A DNA stretch of 8,329 bases from Microcaldota archaeon (GTDB lineage: Archaea; Micrarchaeota; Micrarchaeia; Micrarchaeales; Micrarchaeaceae), in contig JAJYVI010000040.1 in NCBI GenBank assembly GCA_021792115.1, positions 1 to 8,329 of the forward strand, read 5' to 3'. Under the pieces are notes generated by a model. The model was not told where the DNA came from and ran no database searches. It saw only the letters and a program-made list of their open reading frames with translations. Positions 1 to 5,375 of the stretch are shown here, piece by piece. Each line of letters starts with the position of its first letter. Within the stretch, counting starts at the first letter, position 1. Position numbers and translations under genes: made by a program.

Positions 1-1
1 T

Positions 2-931
2 AATGGGCGCATGAATGTATTCAGGGCTGTAAAATTAGTATCTTTGTTTATTCCAGGCTCAGCATTGGACAGCATTTACCTCTCATTGCGTATCAAAGGG
101 ATAAACAGCATGATAAAAAGGGACGGTACATTCAATATAGATAGGGGAGGACGAAGTATAAATAAGAATCTTGAACGTTATCTAAAATATGACTATGATT
201 TTAAGCCCCATTTTATGTTTATGAATTTTATGGAAGCCCACGAAAATTATCCTGTTGAAGGTGTGCTGCAGGATAAATGGCTTTACTTAAGTGGGGTTGA
301 GGATCTGAGTGAATATGTTCTAAATAAATTGCACAATGCTTACATTAGACGTATAAAATATATGGATAGAAAAATAATTAATGGCATTGAGATTCTAAGA
401 AAATACGGCCTTCTTGATAATACAAAAATAATAATTACTTCTGATCATGGCCAGCTCTTCGGTGAACATGGGTTACTTTATCACGGCCTTGCACCTTACC
501 ATAATGAAGTAAATGTACCTTTGATAGAGCTTAATTATGAAAATGGCAAAATAATAGATAATGGTAGAAAAATAATTACACCTGTTTCGATAAAGGATTT
601 ATATAGCAATATACTTTATAACAAACCTCTTGCAATATCACAACCAAAAGCAGTTATAAGCGAGCATTTAGGCATTGCAGATGGATGGGATGAAAGCTTG
701 TTGAATATGTTAAAGCAAAGGTCAAATATAGTTTCAATAATATATCATACTAAGCATATGCATAATCACAAGGCAACTGCTATATATAAAGGTAATATGA
801 AATTAATTCATTTCTTTGGCAGAAAAAAAGATGAGCTATATAATATTTTAGATGACAGCATTGAAATGGATAATATTATTGATAAAAACAGATTTACTGC
901 AAATAATATTTTAAATGCCATAAACTATTAG
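2..931 (+). CDS. Sulfatase/alkaline-phosphatase-superfamily enzyme, C-terminal part (5' end outside window)
   Basis: The frame is open to the left edge (no stop before the ATG at base 11), so this is the C-terminal part of a longer gene and ATG 11 is probably internal. Numbering from that ATG, the sequence shows MNFMEAHENY (71-80), typical of the central sulfatase region, then TSDHGQLFGEHG (143-154) followed by YHG and an NEVNVPLI stretch (165-172). The Asp-His pair D145/H146 matches the metal-binding DHG motif of the family. Near the end ELYNILDD..EMDNI (275-289) resembles the usual sulfatase C-terminal 'LYDL..DP.E..N' pattern. The catalytic Cys/Ser or Thr region lies upstream and cannot be seen. 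The family hydrolyses or transfers sulfate or phosphate esters; the substrate cannot be told. No membrane segment is visible in the part present. Related archaeal genes often sit in surface-polysaccharide loci, which is only a hint here. Confidence 0.82.
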   Translation, partial: NGRMNVFRAVKLVSLFIPGSALDSIYLSLRIKGINSMIKRDGTFNIDRGGRSINKNLERYLKYDYDFKPHFMFMNFMEAHENYPVEGVLQDKWLYLSGVEDLSEYVLNKLHNAYIRRIKYMDRKIINGIEILRKYGLLDNTKIIITSDHGQLFGEHGLLYHGLAPYHNEVNVPLIELNYENGKIIDNGRKIITPVSIKDLYSNILYNKPLAISQPKAVISEHLGIADGWDESLLNMLKQRSNIVSIIYHTKHMHNHKATAIYKGNMKLIHFFGRKKDELYNILDDSIEMDNIIDKNRFTANNILNAINY

Positions 932-1005
932 TGCAAAGAAATCCCTAAAAACAAAAAATAAAACATTAATTTTATAATTAATAATTATATAACTAGAATA
1001 AAATA

Positions 1006-1016
1006 GATATAAAATA
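1006..1016 (+). promoter_or_regulatory. Candidate TATA box for the membrane-protein gene
   Basis: The 137 bases between the sulfatase stop and the next gene are almost pure A/T with several TATA-like strings. The best placed is GATATAAAATA, which predicts a start of transcription near 1035 and a leader of about 30 bases. Assignment rests on position and composition only. Confidence 0.3.
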
Positions 1017-1068
1017 ACAGGTATTATGGTCAAAAATCTTGGTTTAAGTAATTTTAGCAAGAGTCAAT

Positions 1069-1467
1069 ATGCTTAGATTTTTTCTAGCAATATTTGCACT
1101 GCTAGAAGTTGCAGCGCACTTATTTGCAAGCCCTGGTACAACTCCTCAAATTACTTTTTGGCTTGAAGTTGAAATTGCAGTTTATTCTGTAATTGCGATA
1201 ATATATCTCCTTGGATTGAGGTTCTATTATACACCGGCTCTGCTGTTCTCAATATTTAATATTTTAATCTTTTTTATATCTGCATTTTTTGTTATCCCAG
1301 GGATATCAACAGTGCCATTAATAGGTCATGTGCAGTTTCTGCAATACTCTTTCGGAAGAGCTGTTGCACTTTCTAATTGGATTTTGCTTATAGTATTCGG
1401 CGCAGCAGCATTGAAATATGATAAGGGTTCTGAGATAAATGCGTTTCTTAGAAGTGTGAAGGTTTAA
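1069..1467 (+). CDS. Small four-helix integral membrane protein, unknown function
   Basis: This 132-residue protein has four strongly hydrophobic stretches, roughly residues 3-20, 32-50, 55-76 and 96-114, separated by short loops, so it should be a small polytopic membrane protein. The C-terminal tail (116-132, YDKGSEINAFLRSVKV) is polar and basic, suggesting it faces the cytoplasm. There is no cysteine pair, no histidine cluster and no recognisable transporter or enzyme motif, and I do not recognise the family. An in-frame stop at 1045-1047 with no ATG, GTG or TTG between fixes ATG 1069 as the start, but no good Shine-Dalgarno match precedes it. A 16-codon reading frame (1026-1076) overlaps the start by eight bases. 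The gene lies 137 bases after the sulfatase gene and 89 before the tRNA, and context does not suggest a role. Confidence 0.72.
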   Translation: MLRFFLAIFALLEVAAHLFASPGTTPQITFWLEVEIAVYSVIAIIYLLGLRFYYTPALLFSIFNILIFFISAFFVIPGISTVPLIGHVQFLQYSFGRAVALSNWILLIVFGAAALKYDKGSEINAFLRSVKV

Positions 1468-1512
1468 ATTCAAAACCAATTTAAGCTTTGCTTGCGAAAA
1501 TAATATCACTGC

Positions 1513-1520
1513 TTTATAAT
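1513..1520 (+). promoter_or_regulatory. Candidate TATA box for tRNA-Pro
   Basis: TTTATAAT lies about 40 bases before the mature tRNA 5' end. Initiation 25 bases downstream would give a leader of roughly 15 bases to be removed by RNase P. It is the only good TATA-like string in this short gap. Confidence 0.4.
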
Positions 1521-1556
1521 TGGCAGTTGCAGATGCTAAATAATATTCTGCTACAT

Positions 1557-1629
1557 GGGGCTGTACGCTAACCTGGTAGACTACTAGCTTTGGGAGCTAG
1601 TTATTCGAGTTCAAATCTCGGCAGCCCCA
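1557..1629 (+). tRNA. tRNA-Pro, anticodon UGG
   Basis: The 73-base cloverleaf has a 7-bp acceptor stem GGGGCTG (1557-1563) with CAGCCCC (1622-1628) and discriminator A1629; no CCA is encoded. The anticodon stem is CTAGC/GCTAG (1584-1588, 1596-1600) with a seven-base loop TTTGGGA placing TGG at 1591-1593, which reads CCA proline codons. The variable loop is four bases. The T stem TCGAG/CTCGG closes the standard loop TTCAAAT (1610-1616). Conserved U8, A14, G18-G19 and A21 are present, but the D stem (1566-1569 with 1579-1582) pairs badly: C.U, G-C, C.A, U.G. An alternative CTA/TAG pairing (1568-1570 with 1577-1579) exists. No intron is present. Identity is secure from the anticodon arm, acceptor and T arm. 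Confidence 0.95.
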
Positions 1630-1630
1630 T

Positions 1631-1636
1631 CTTTTT
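1631..1636 (+). terminator. T-tract terminator after tRNA-Pro
   Basis: CTTTTT begins two bases after the discriminator base, the usual kind of U-rich stop for archaeal RNA polymerase on a tRNA gene. It sits in the loop of a small inverted repeat formed by CCCCAT (1625-1630) and ATGGGG (1638-1643). Confidence 0.5.
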
Positions 1637-1703
1637 AATGGGGTTATATATGGAGTAGACAGTTGTATTTAGATTTTAATAATATACTTCAACATTTATT
1701 TAC

Positions 1704-2069
1704 TTATTCTTCATTGTATTTTTTATTAGAGCCTTTTGCTTTTTCAATAGGATATTTTTCATTATTTTTCTTCATCTTTTTATCTAGTTCATCTGAAAGG
1801 TCAAAATTATTTATCTGGGCAAATCTTAATAAAACATAAAGTACATCTGCAACTTCTTCCCCTACTTTTTGGCGTTTGTTCGGATCTGACATTATTTGTT
1901 TCATTTCTTCTTCTCCTTTAAATCTGAAAATTTCAAGAAGCTCACTTGCTTCTGTTGATATACCTATCGCAAGATCTTTAGGATTATGGAACTGATCCCA
2001 GTCTCGTTCTTCGCAGAATTTTTTTACCTTTTCTTTAAGCTCTTTTATTGTTGTTGAATTATCTCTCAT
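1704..2069 (-). CDS. MazG-like nucleotide pyrophosphohydrolase (dCTPase-like, all-alpha NTP-PPase)
   Basis: This 121-residue protein is a single all-alpha NTP pyrophosphatase domain of the short MazG/RS21-C6 (DCTPP1-like) type, which hydrolyses non-canonical or excess (d)NTPs to NMP and pyrophosphate. The FHNPKDLAIGISTEASELLEIF stretch (27-48) is diagnostic. The metal ligands follow the family pattern: ExxE at E40/E43 and ExxD at E72/D75 in EEVADVLYVLLRF. The conserved KKNNEKYP (100-107) closes the active site. Length matches the single-domain family; there is no second MazG domain. AGGAT about four bases before the ATG serves as ribosome-binding site. The charged tail after residue 108 is probably disordered. 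It is a cytosolic housekeeping enzyme. The lplA-like gene lies 171 bases upstream on the same strand, a gap wide enough for its own promoter. Substrate preference within the family cannot be read from the sequence. Confidence 0.9.
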   Translation of the reverse strand: MRDNSTTIKELKEKVKKFCEERDWDQFHNPKDLAIGISTEASELLEIFRFKGEEEMKQIMSDPNKRQKVGEEVADVLYVLLRFAQINNFDLSDELDKKMKKNNEKYPIEKAKGSNKKYNEE

Positions 2070-2124
2070 CTTTATCCTAACTTATTTATTATTTTTATTG
2101 TAGACTTTACTTCTTTTTATTAAT

Positions 2125-2150
2125 TTTAAATATATTTTATATTCCTATAT
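2125..2150 (-). promoter_or_regulatory. A+T-rich promoter region of the pyrophosphohydrolase gene
   Basis: Read on the minus strand this stretch contains overlapping TATAAAATATA and TTTAAAA strings 55-80 bases before the start codon. It is the only obvious TATA-like region in the 171-base gap, so it is the likely promoter, but the exact box is unclear. Confidence 0.3.
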
Positions 2151-2169
2151 GGTGCAGAACTACTTATTT

Positions 2170-2210
2170 ATGCTTAACTTATGGAATTCAGTGACATTAA
2201 GCTTAAGCAT
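2170..2210. repeat. Inverted repeat between lplA-like gene and pyrophosphohydrolase gene
   Basis: ATGCTTAA (2170-2177) is the exact reverse complement of TTAAGCAT (2203-2210). The right arm overlaps a separate perfect 10-bp palindrome TTAAGCTTAA (2197-2206). It lies just past the 3' end of the lplA-like gene and 100-140 bases before the pyrophosphohydrolase start, so it could be a 3'-end hairpin or an operator. Its function is unknown. Confidence 0.4.
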
Positions 2211-2240
2211 CTTACTGTAAATATCTATGTTGTACTCTCT

Positions 2241-3095
2241 TTATCCTTCGTATAAAAGACAGAATCGGGAATCTGTTTTCAACTTTATTCCTTTATTACT
2301 CTCATCTATCCATTCTTTTGTACTGTACTTATTGGTTACAAGGCTTTCTGCATCTGATATTATTATTGATTTCTCTTTACTATCAATTTCTTGGTACTTG
2401 CTGCCTGAAATTAATTCAAGGATCATTTTTGCAAGATCCTGCTTTGTTTTTCCTATACTATCTATATCTTTATTTATGTTTTCTTCTCTTTTTAATAACT
2501 CAGTAATACATGGAGATACTTTAAGTGCCTCAAAATCAGCTTTGCTTAAATTCAAAAGACTGTTTATTTTCAATGCGTCCCATTTGCCTACTGCAAGCAC
2601 GCCATGATAGAAAAAGGAATGAGAAAGCGTTGGAAACTGTGCATGCCCTGCAACAGGTTTTCCATCAATTTTTATGCTATATACATCTCCTATGGTTATT
2701 CTCTCTCTGCCTATTTCTGTTATTTTATCTATTGCTTCAGCAATATGTATCCCAAAATAATTGTGTACTGATACTGTTGAAGTGAATTCTTTTGTTTCCT
2801 TATTTAATGGTCCTATGATACTATATGCAAGAATATTTGAGTCTATATAAATAGGCTTACCTCCGCTCTGCCTTCTTGATATCTCTATTTCTTTGTTTTC
2901 AAATGCTTCTTTCCTAAGGCATTCTTTGCTGTCAGAATAAGATAGTATTACGCAAGGCTTTTCAAAATCATAAAACCTAATATATATTTTATTGTCTTTT
3001 TCACATCTGTTTTTAAGAATTTCATCAATAGCCATATTTTTTGCTGCGCTGAATTTATCATATCCAAAATAAACATAATTCAAATTATTTACCAT
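2241..3095 (-). CDS. lplA: Lipoate-protein ligase A-type catalytic domain (LplA/LipM family)
   Basis: The protein belongs to the BPL/LPL fold that activates lipoate or octanoate and attaches it to a lysine of lipoyl-domain proteins. Numbering from ATG 3095, it shows NMAIDEIL (20-27), the lipoyl-site motif RRQSGGKP (74-81), GDVYSIKIDGKPVAGHAQ (136-153) with the conserved lysine K146, and FFYHG (161-165). The C-terminal NKYSTKEWIDE is also typical. The catalytic cysteine expected in octanoyltransferase LipM is not seen before the GKPVAG segment, which favours a ligase. At 284 residues there is no C-terminal accessory domain, as in Thermoplasma LplA, which needs a separate LplB; none is visible here. 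The frame extends to a TTG at 3113, but the family alignment and a TATA box at 3123-3128 favour ATG 3095. No lipoylated partner enzyme is adjacent. Confidence 0.85.
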   Translation of the reverse strand: MVNNLNYVYFGYDKFSAAKNMAIDEILKNRCEKDNKIYIRFYDFEKPCVILSYSDSKECLRKEAFENKEIEISRRQSGGKPIYIDSNILAYSIIGPLNKETKEFTSTVSVHNYFGIHIAEAIDKITEIGRERITIGDVYSIKIDGKPVAGHAQFPTLSHSFFYHGVLAVGKWDALKINSLLNLSKADFEALKVSPCITELLKREENINKDIDSIGKTKQDLAKMILELISGSKYQEIDSKEKSIIISDAESLVTNKYSTKEWIDESNKGIKLKTDSRFCLLYEG

Positions 3096-3120
3096 TTTAT
3101 AGCGCCAGATCAATTTCAGG

Positions 3121-3130
3121 AATATATAGA
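3121..3130 (-). promoter_or_regulatory. TATA box of the lplA-like gene
   Basis: On the minus strand TCTATATATT is centred about 31 bases before ATG 3095. Initiation 25 bases downstream falls near 3100, giving an almost leaderless mRNA and excluding the TTG at 3113 as start. This agrees with the absence of a Shine-Dalgarno sequence. Confidence 0.5.
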
Positions 3131-3148
3131 AGTGTTTTTGAGCCGTCT

Positions 3149-3163
3149 CATTACTAAGTAATG
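3149..3163. repeat. 15-bp palindrome in the lplA/tk divergent region
   Basis: CATTACT (3149-3155) and AGTAATG (3157-3163) are perfect reverse complements around a single A. The element lies about 20 bases upstream of the lplA TATA box, a position suited to a dimeric regulator. No known operator is recognised. Confidence 0.5.
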
Positions 3164-3173
3164 TATATCAATA

Positions 3174-3204
3174 AATTATTATTTATTAATTTATTATTTA
3201 TTAA
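3174..3204. repeat. Degenerate A/T direct repeat
   Basis: AAATTATTATTTATT is followed directly by AATTTATTATTTATT, two near-identical 15-base units. The composition is so biased that this may be simple low-complexity sequence in the divergent promoter region. Confidence 0.35.
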
Positions 3205-3222
3205 AAATTTATAATAATATTA

Positions 3223-3239
3223 ATTAACTATTAGTTAAT
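3223..3239. repeat. 17-bp palindrome upstream of thymidine kinase
   Basis: ATTAACTA (3223-3230) and TAGTTAAT (3232-3239) are perfect reverse complements around one T. Its centre is 45-60 bases before the thymidine kinase start and 75 bases from the centre of the other palindrome. It could bind a dimeric regulator acting on tk, but an A/T-rich palindrome can also arise by chance. Confidence 0.5.
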
Positions 3240-3256
3240 ATAACTGCAAAACTTCA

Positions 3257-3264
3257 GTTTATAC
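3257..3264 (+). promoter_or_regulatory. Candidate TATA box of thymidine kinase
   Basis: GTTTATAC is centred about 23 bases before ATG 3284, which would give a leaderless transcript. A competing box, TTTATAATA near 3208-3216, would give a leader of about 45 bases and make use of the weak CAGGGAT ribosome-binding match just before the ATG. The sequence does not decide between them. Confidence 0.35.
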
Positions 3265-3283
3265 AACTTCAATCAGGGATTTT

Positions 3284-3871
3284 ATGCGCAAGATAGATAC
3301 AGGAAAGCTTGTTGTAATAACAGGGCCAATGTTCTCAGGAAAAACTTCTAGGCTTTTAGAACTTCTTGAAAGGGAAATGCGCGCAGGCCGTAAGACAATA
3401 TTGTTCAAGCCTGAAATTGACAAGAGATATTCAAATGCACATGTTGTTACTCATAAAGGGATAGCGCTTCCAGCAATCATAAGTCCGATAGATAGCAAGG
3501 CAAGAAAATTCATTCTTGAAAAATCAAAAGGCTTTGATGTAATAGGAGTTGATGAGGCCCAGTTCTGGGACCCAAAATCAAATCTCCATAACCTTCTTGA
3601 GGAGTTGGTTTTTCTAAAGAAGTTGATTTATGTTTCTGCACTTAATAAGAATATAAAGAATGAGGCATTTGAAACTACGTCAAAGCTGCTAAGCAGTGCT
3701 GATGAGATATATACACTTACTTCAGTATGCGCAAAATGCGGAAACGATGCAACACTTACCCAAAAGATAAGGAATAACAAGGAGGTATTTAAGAAAGTTA
3801 TTGATGTCGGAGGCAATGACAAATATGAGCCAAGATGTAGAAATTGCTATGTTCAGTATAGACACAAATAA
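3284..3871 (+). CDS. tdk: Thymidine kinase, type II (TK1-like)
   Basis: This 195-residue cytosolic enzyme phosphorylates thymidine with ATP in the salvage pathway. The Walker A loop GPMFSGKT (14-21) and the Walker B/catalytic DEAQF (90-94, E91 as likely base) are in place. Four cysteines, C149/C152 in CAKC and C185/C188 in CRNC, form the structural zinc site, and VGGNDKYEPRCRNCY (175-189) is the typical lasso and C-terminal end. Length is standard for the family. The segment that is usually GLD..F or AALDGTF reads SALNKNIKNEAF here (118-129), with Asn replacing the usual Asp, so substrate range may differ slightly. A weak CAGGGAT lies just upstream of ATG 3284. The gene is divergent from the lplA-like gene and convergent with the metallopeptidase gene, so it is probably transcribed alone. 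Confidence 0.92.
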   Translation: MRKIDTGKLVVITGPMFSGKTSRLLELLEREMRAGRKTILFKPEIDKRYSNAHVVTHKGIALPAIISPIDSKARKFILEKSKGFDVIGVDEAQFWDPKSNLHNLLEELVFLKKLIYVSALNKNIKNEAFETTSKLLSSADEIYTLTSVCAKCGNDATLTQKIRNNKEVFKKVIDVGGNDKYEPRCRNCYVQYRHK

Positions 3872-3969
3872 GTCTAGGCAATGGGCTCTGTATATGTTTC
3901 TAGCGCATCTATTGTAATTCAATTATATTTACTGCCAGCAACTGAGAAAATGAAATAGCAGTGGTAAAT

Positions 3970-4003
3970 CTTTTGTTTTTATTTTTTACTTTTATACTTT
4001 TTT
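3970..4003 (+). terminator. T-rich terminator of thymidine kinase
   Basis: A run of T-tracts (TTTTGTTTTT, ATTTTTT, then further T runs) begins about 100 bases after the tk stop and overlaps the last codons of the convergent metallopeptidase gene. Such U-rich tracts terminate archaeal transcription. The same bases encode the Lys-rich C-terminus on the other strand, so the tract has two possible explanations. Confidence 0.4.
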
Positions 4004-5076
4004 ATAAAATCCATTGTTGTTGCAGATATCTTTTTTAGAGTTTTATGTTCTTGCTGTTCCTCATAATCTTTTCTAATGCTTTTTCTTATTATACCTGCTG
4101 CATCTTCTGTGCTTTTATAAGATTGCCACCGTATTAAAGGAAGGTATAACATATCTATTTTTTTTAGATTTTCAGATGATGCTGCTTCTGCTTTTTGCAA
4201 GTCATTTATTACTTTTTTGTATGATCTGAAAAGAAACTGTGCTGTCTTGAGCACACTGAAGTTATTTTCTGCAAACGCAAGTATTGCAATTTTATAAGGT
4301 GTTCCAGAATTGATCATTCTTCTTTCAATCATGGCTTCGCCGTTAATATTGCCAAGTGTAATATTTAAAATACTGTTTTTACTAAATTCATCTATTTTTC
4401 CATTAAAGCCCCAAATGCCATTATTTATGTCCTTAATAAATGAAGAAGCAAGCCCATCTTTGTTAAAAATGTTGTTTATTAAGTCAGAAGGATGTATCAA
4501 AAACATTAGACTTCTTAGCATTATAGTCCTTTTCATATACATATCAATGCTTTTATCTGTAGATACGCTTGCATATGCACTTATAAAATATGCCAAAGCT
4601 TCTTCTCCAATAAGCCGGTCTATACTGCGCTGGAATAGTTTAACATCTTTATTTGTAATGTATTCTGCAATATTAATTGTATTTAAATTTCCTTTACTAG
4701 CGTGCAAAGAAGCTTTAGCAGCAGCTTCTCTTAATGCATTCCCAAATTGTGTACAAGCAGATTCCAGATAATCGTCTGAATCTGATGCTATGTGCTGTAT
4801 ATGGTGTGCTGTCTCATGTGCTATTATTTCTATCATCTTTTTTTCCAAGCTGCTTGGTTCCATATATCTAAGTACTTCTTGATTTACTAGAATCATTTTT
4901 TCTTTAGGATCATACCGTGCAGCAAATAGCGTATTAAATTCATTGATTTTGACTCTTGGGCAGGTTATATTTGTCCCAAGCAAGCTATTTGCAACTTCTT
5001 CTCCTTGCGATACATATTTGCGCAGCATACTTTCTATTTTAATAGTGTTGTTATTAAAGGACTGTTTGACATCCAT
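3979..5076 (-). CDS. Soluble HExxH zinc metallopeptidase, unassigned family
   Basis: The 365-residue protein carries a zincin motif HETAH (87-91) at the end of a predicted helix, KKMIEIIAHETAHHIQH. H87 and H91 should bind zinc and E88 act as general base. A third ligand is plausibly E158 or E159 in IGEEALAYFISAYAS, which would make it a gluzincin, but this is inference. Before the motif, FAARYDPKEKMILVNQEVL (51-69) looks like the substrate-lining beta strand common in this fold. The remaining 200 residues are mainly helical and very Lys-rich at the end (349-365). There is no signal peptide or membrane segment, so it acts in the cytosol or as a bound partner. I do not recognise a named family. 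AGGTAGG lies about six bases before the ATG. A short ORF ends 14 bases upstream, so the two are probably co-transcribed. Confidence 0.75.
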   Translation of the reverse strand: MDVKQSFNNNTIKIESMLRKYVSQGEEVANSLLGTNITCPRVKINEFNTLFAARYDPKEKMILVNQEVLRYMEPSSLEKKMIEIIAHETAHHIQHIASDSDDYLESACTQFGNALREAAAKASLHASKGNLNTINIAEYITNKDVKLFQRSIDRLIGEEALAYFISAYASVSTDKSIDMYMKRTIMLRSLMFLIHPSDLINNIFNKDGLASSFIKDINNGIWGFNGKIDEFSKNSILNITLGNINGEAMIERRMINSGTPYKIAILAFAENNFSVLKTAQFLFRSYKKVINDLQKAEAASSENLKKIDMLYLPLIRWQSYKSTEDAAGIIRKSIRKDYEEQQEHKTLKKISATTMDFIKKYKSKK

Positions 5077-5090
5077 GGTGCCTACCTTTT

Positions 5091-5300
5091 CTACTCTTTT
5101 TCAAATTTTATTTTCCAATATGTTATTTTAAAGACTTTAATCGTATTTCCAGATTCATTGTCATTATCTTTTTCTGGCTCGCTGCTGTTTTTTGATATCC
5201 TAAGCAACTGCTTTTTCTTGCTTCTGCTATTTGTATTATACTTATTACTGCTATTTGTATTATACTTATTATATGTAATAAAATTAATTTTGTCCACCAT
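5091..5300 (-). CDS. Short Lys/Asn/Ser-rich hypothetical protein with internal repeat
   Basis: A 69-residue frame starts at ATG 5300, five bases after a GGTG Shine-Dalgarno, the same GGTG-TAAAA-ATGG arrangement seen before HMG-CoA synthase. That makes translation likely, although the frame could extend to ATG 5318 or TTG 5342. The protein is highly polar. Residues 10-25 contain two copies of the octapeptide NKYNTNS(S/R), followed by a basic patch RSKKKQLLR, an acidic patch SEPEKDNDNESG, and a beta-like tail NTIKVFKITYWKIKFEKE. No domain is recognised and there is no membrane segment. It ends 14 bases before the metallopeptidase gene on the same strand and probably shares its mRNA, so it may be a substrate, inhibitor or adaptor of that enzyme; this is inference from position only. 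Confidence 0.5.
   Translation of the reverse strand: MVDKINFITYNKYNTNSSNKYNTNSRSKKKQLLRISKNSSEPEKDNDNESGNTIKVFKITYWKIKFEKE
5224..5271. repeat. Perfect 24-bp tandem duplication inside the short ORF
   Basis: Bases 5224-5247 and 5248-5271 are identical and adjacent. The unit is 24 bases, so the duplication keeps the reading frame and yields the repeated octapeptide NKYNTNS(S/R). Perfect identity at the DNA level points to a recent slippage or duplication event. Confidence 0.9.
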
Positions 5301-5353
5301 TTTTACACCCTGCACCATTTTATTAGTACTTGTATTATGCAATGGTAATAATT

Positions 5354-5362
5354 ATGTTTATA
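5354..5362 (-). promoter_or_regulatory. Candidate TATA box of the short ORF/metallopeptidase operon
   Basis: On the minus strand CATATAAAC lies about 55-60 bases before ATG 5300. Initiation 25 bases on would fall near 5332, leaving a leader of about 30 bases that includes the GGTG site. This placement would exclude the TTG at 5342 as start. Confidence 0.35.
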
Positions 5363-5375
5363 TGATACTTATTGC

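Noticed and set aside
1557..1643. tRNA-associated integration site
   Set aside because: The repeated segment is only six bases and there is no integrase or foreign-looking island next to it.
2227..2607. 126-residue plus-strand open frame
   Set aside because: It is antisense to the lplA-like gene, whose family motifs are unmistakable; the Leu/Ser/Phe-rich product is a by-product of A/T-rich coding on the other strand.
3096..3113. TTG start adding six residues to the lplA-like protein
   Set aside because: The likely TATA box at 3123-3128 puts the transcript start near 3100, after the TTG, and family alignment does not need the extra residues.
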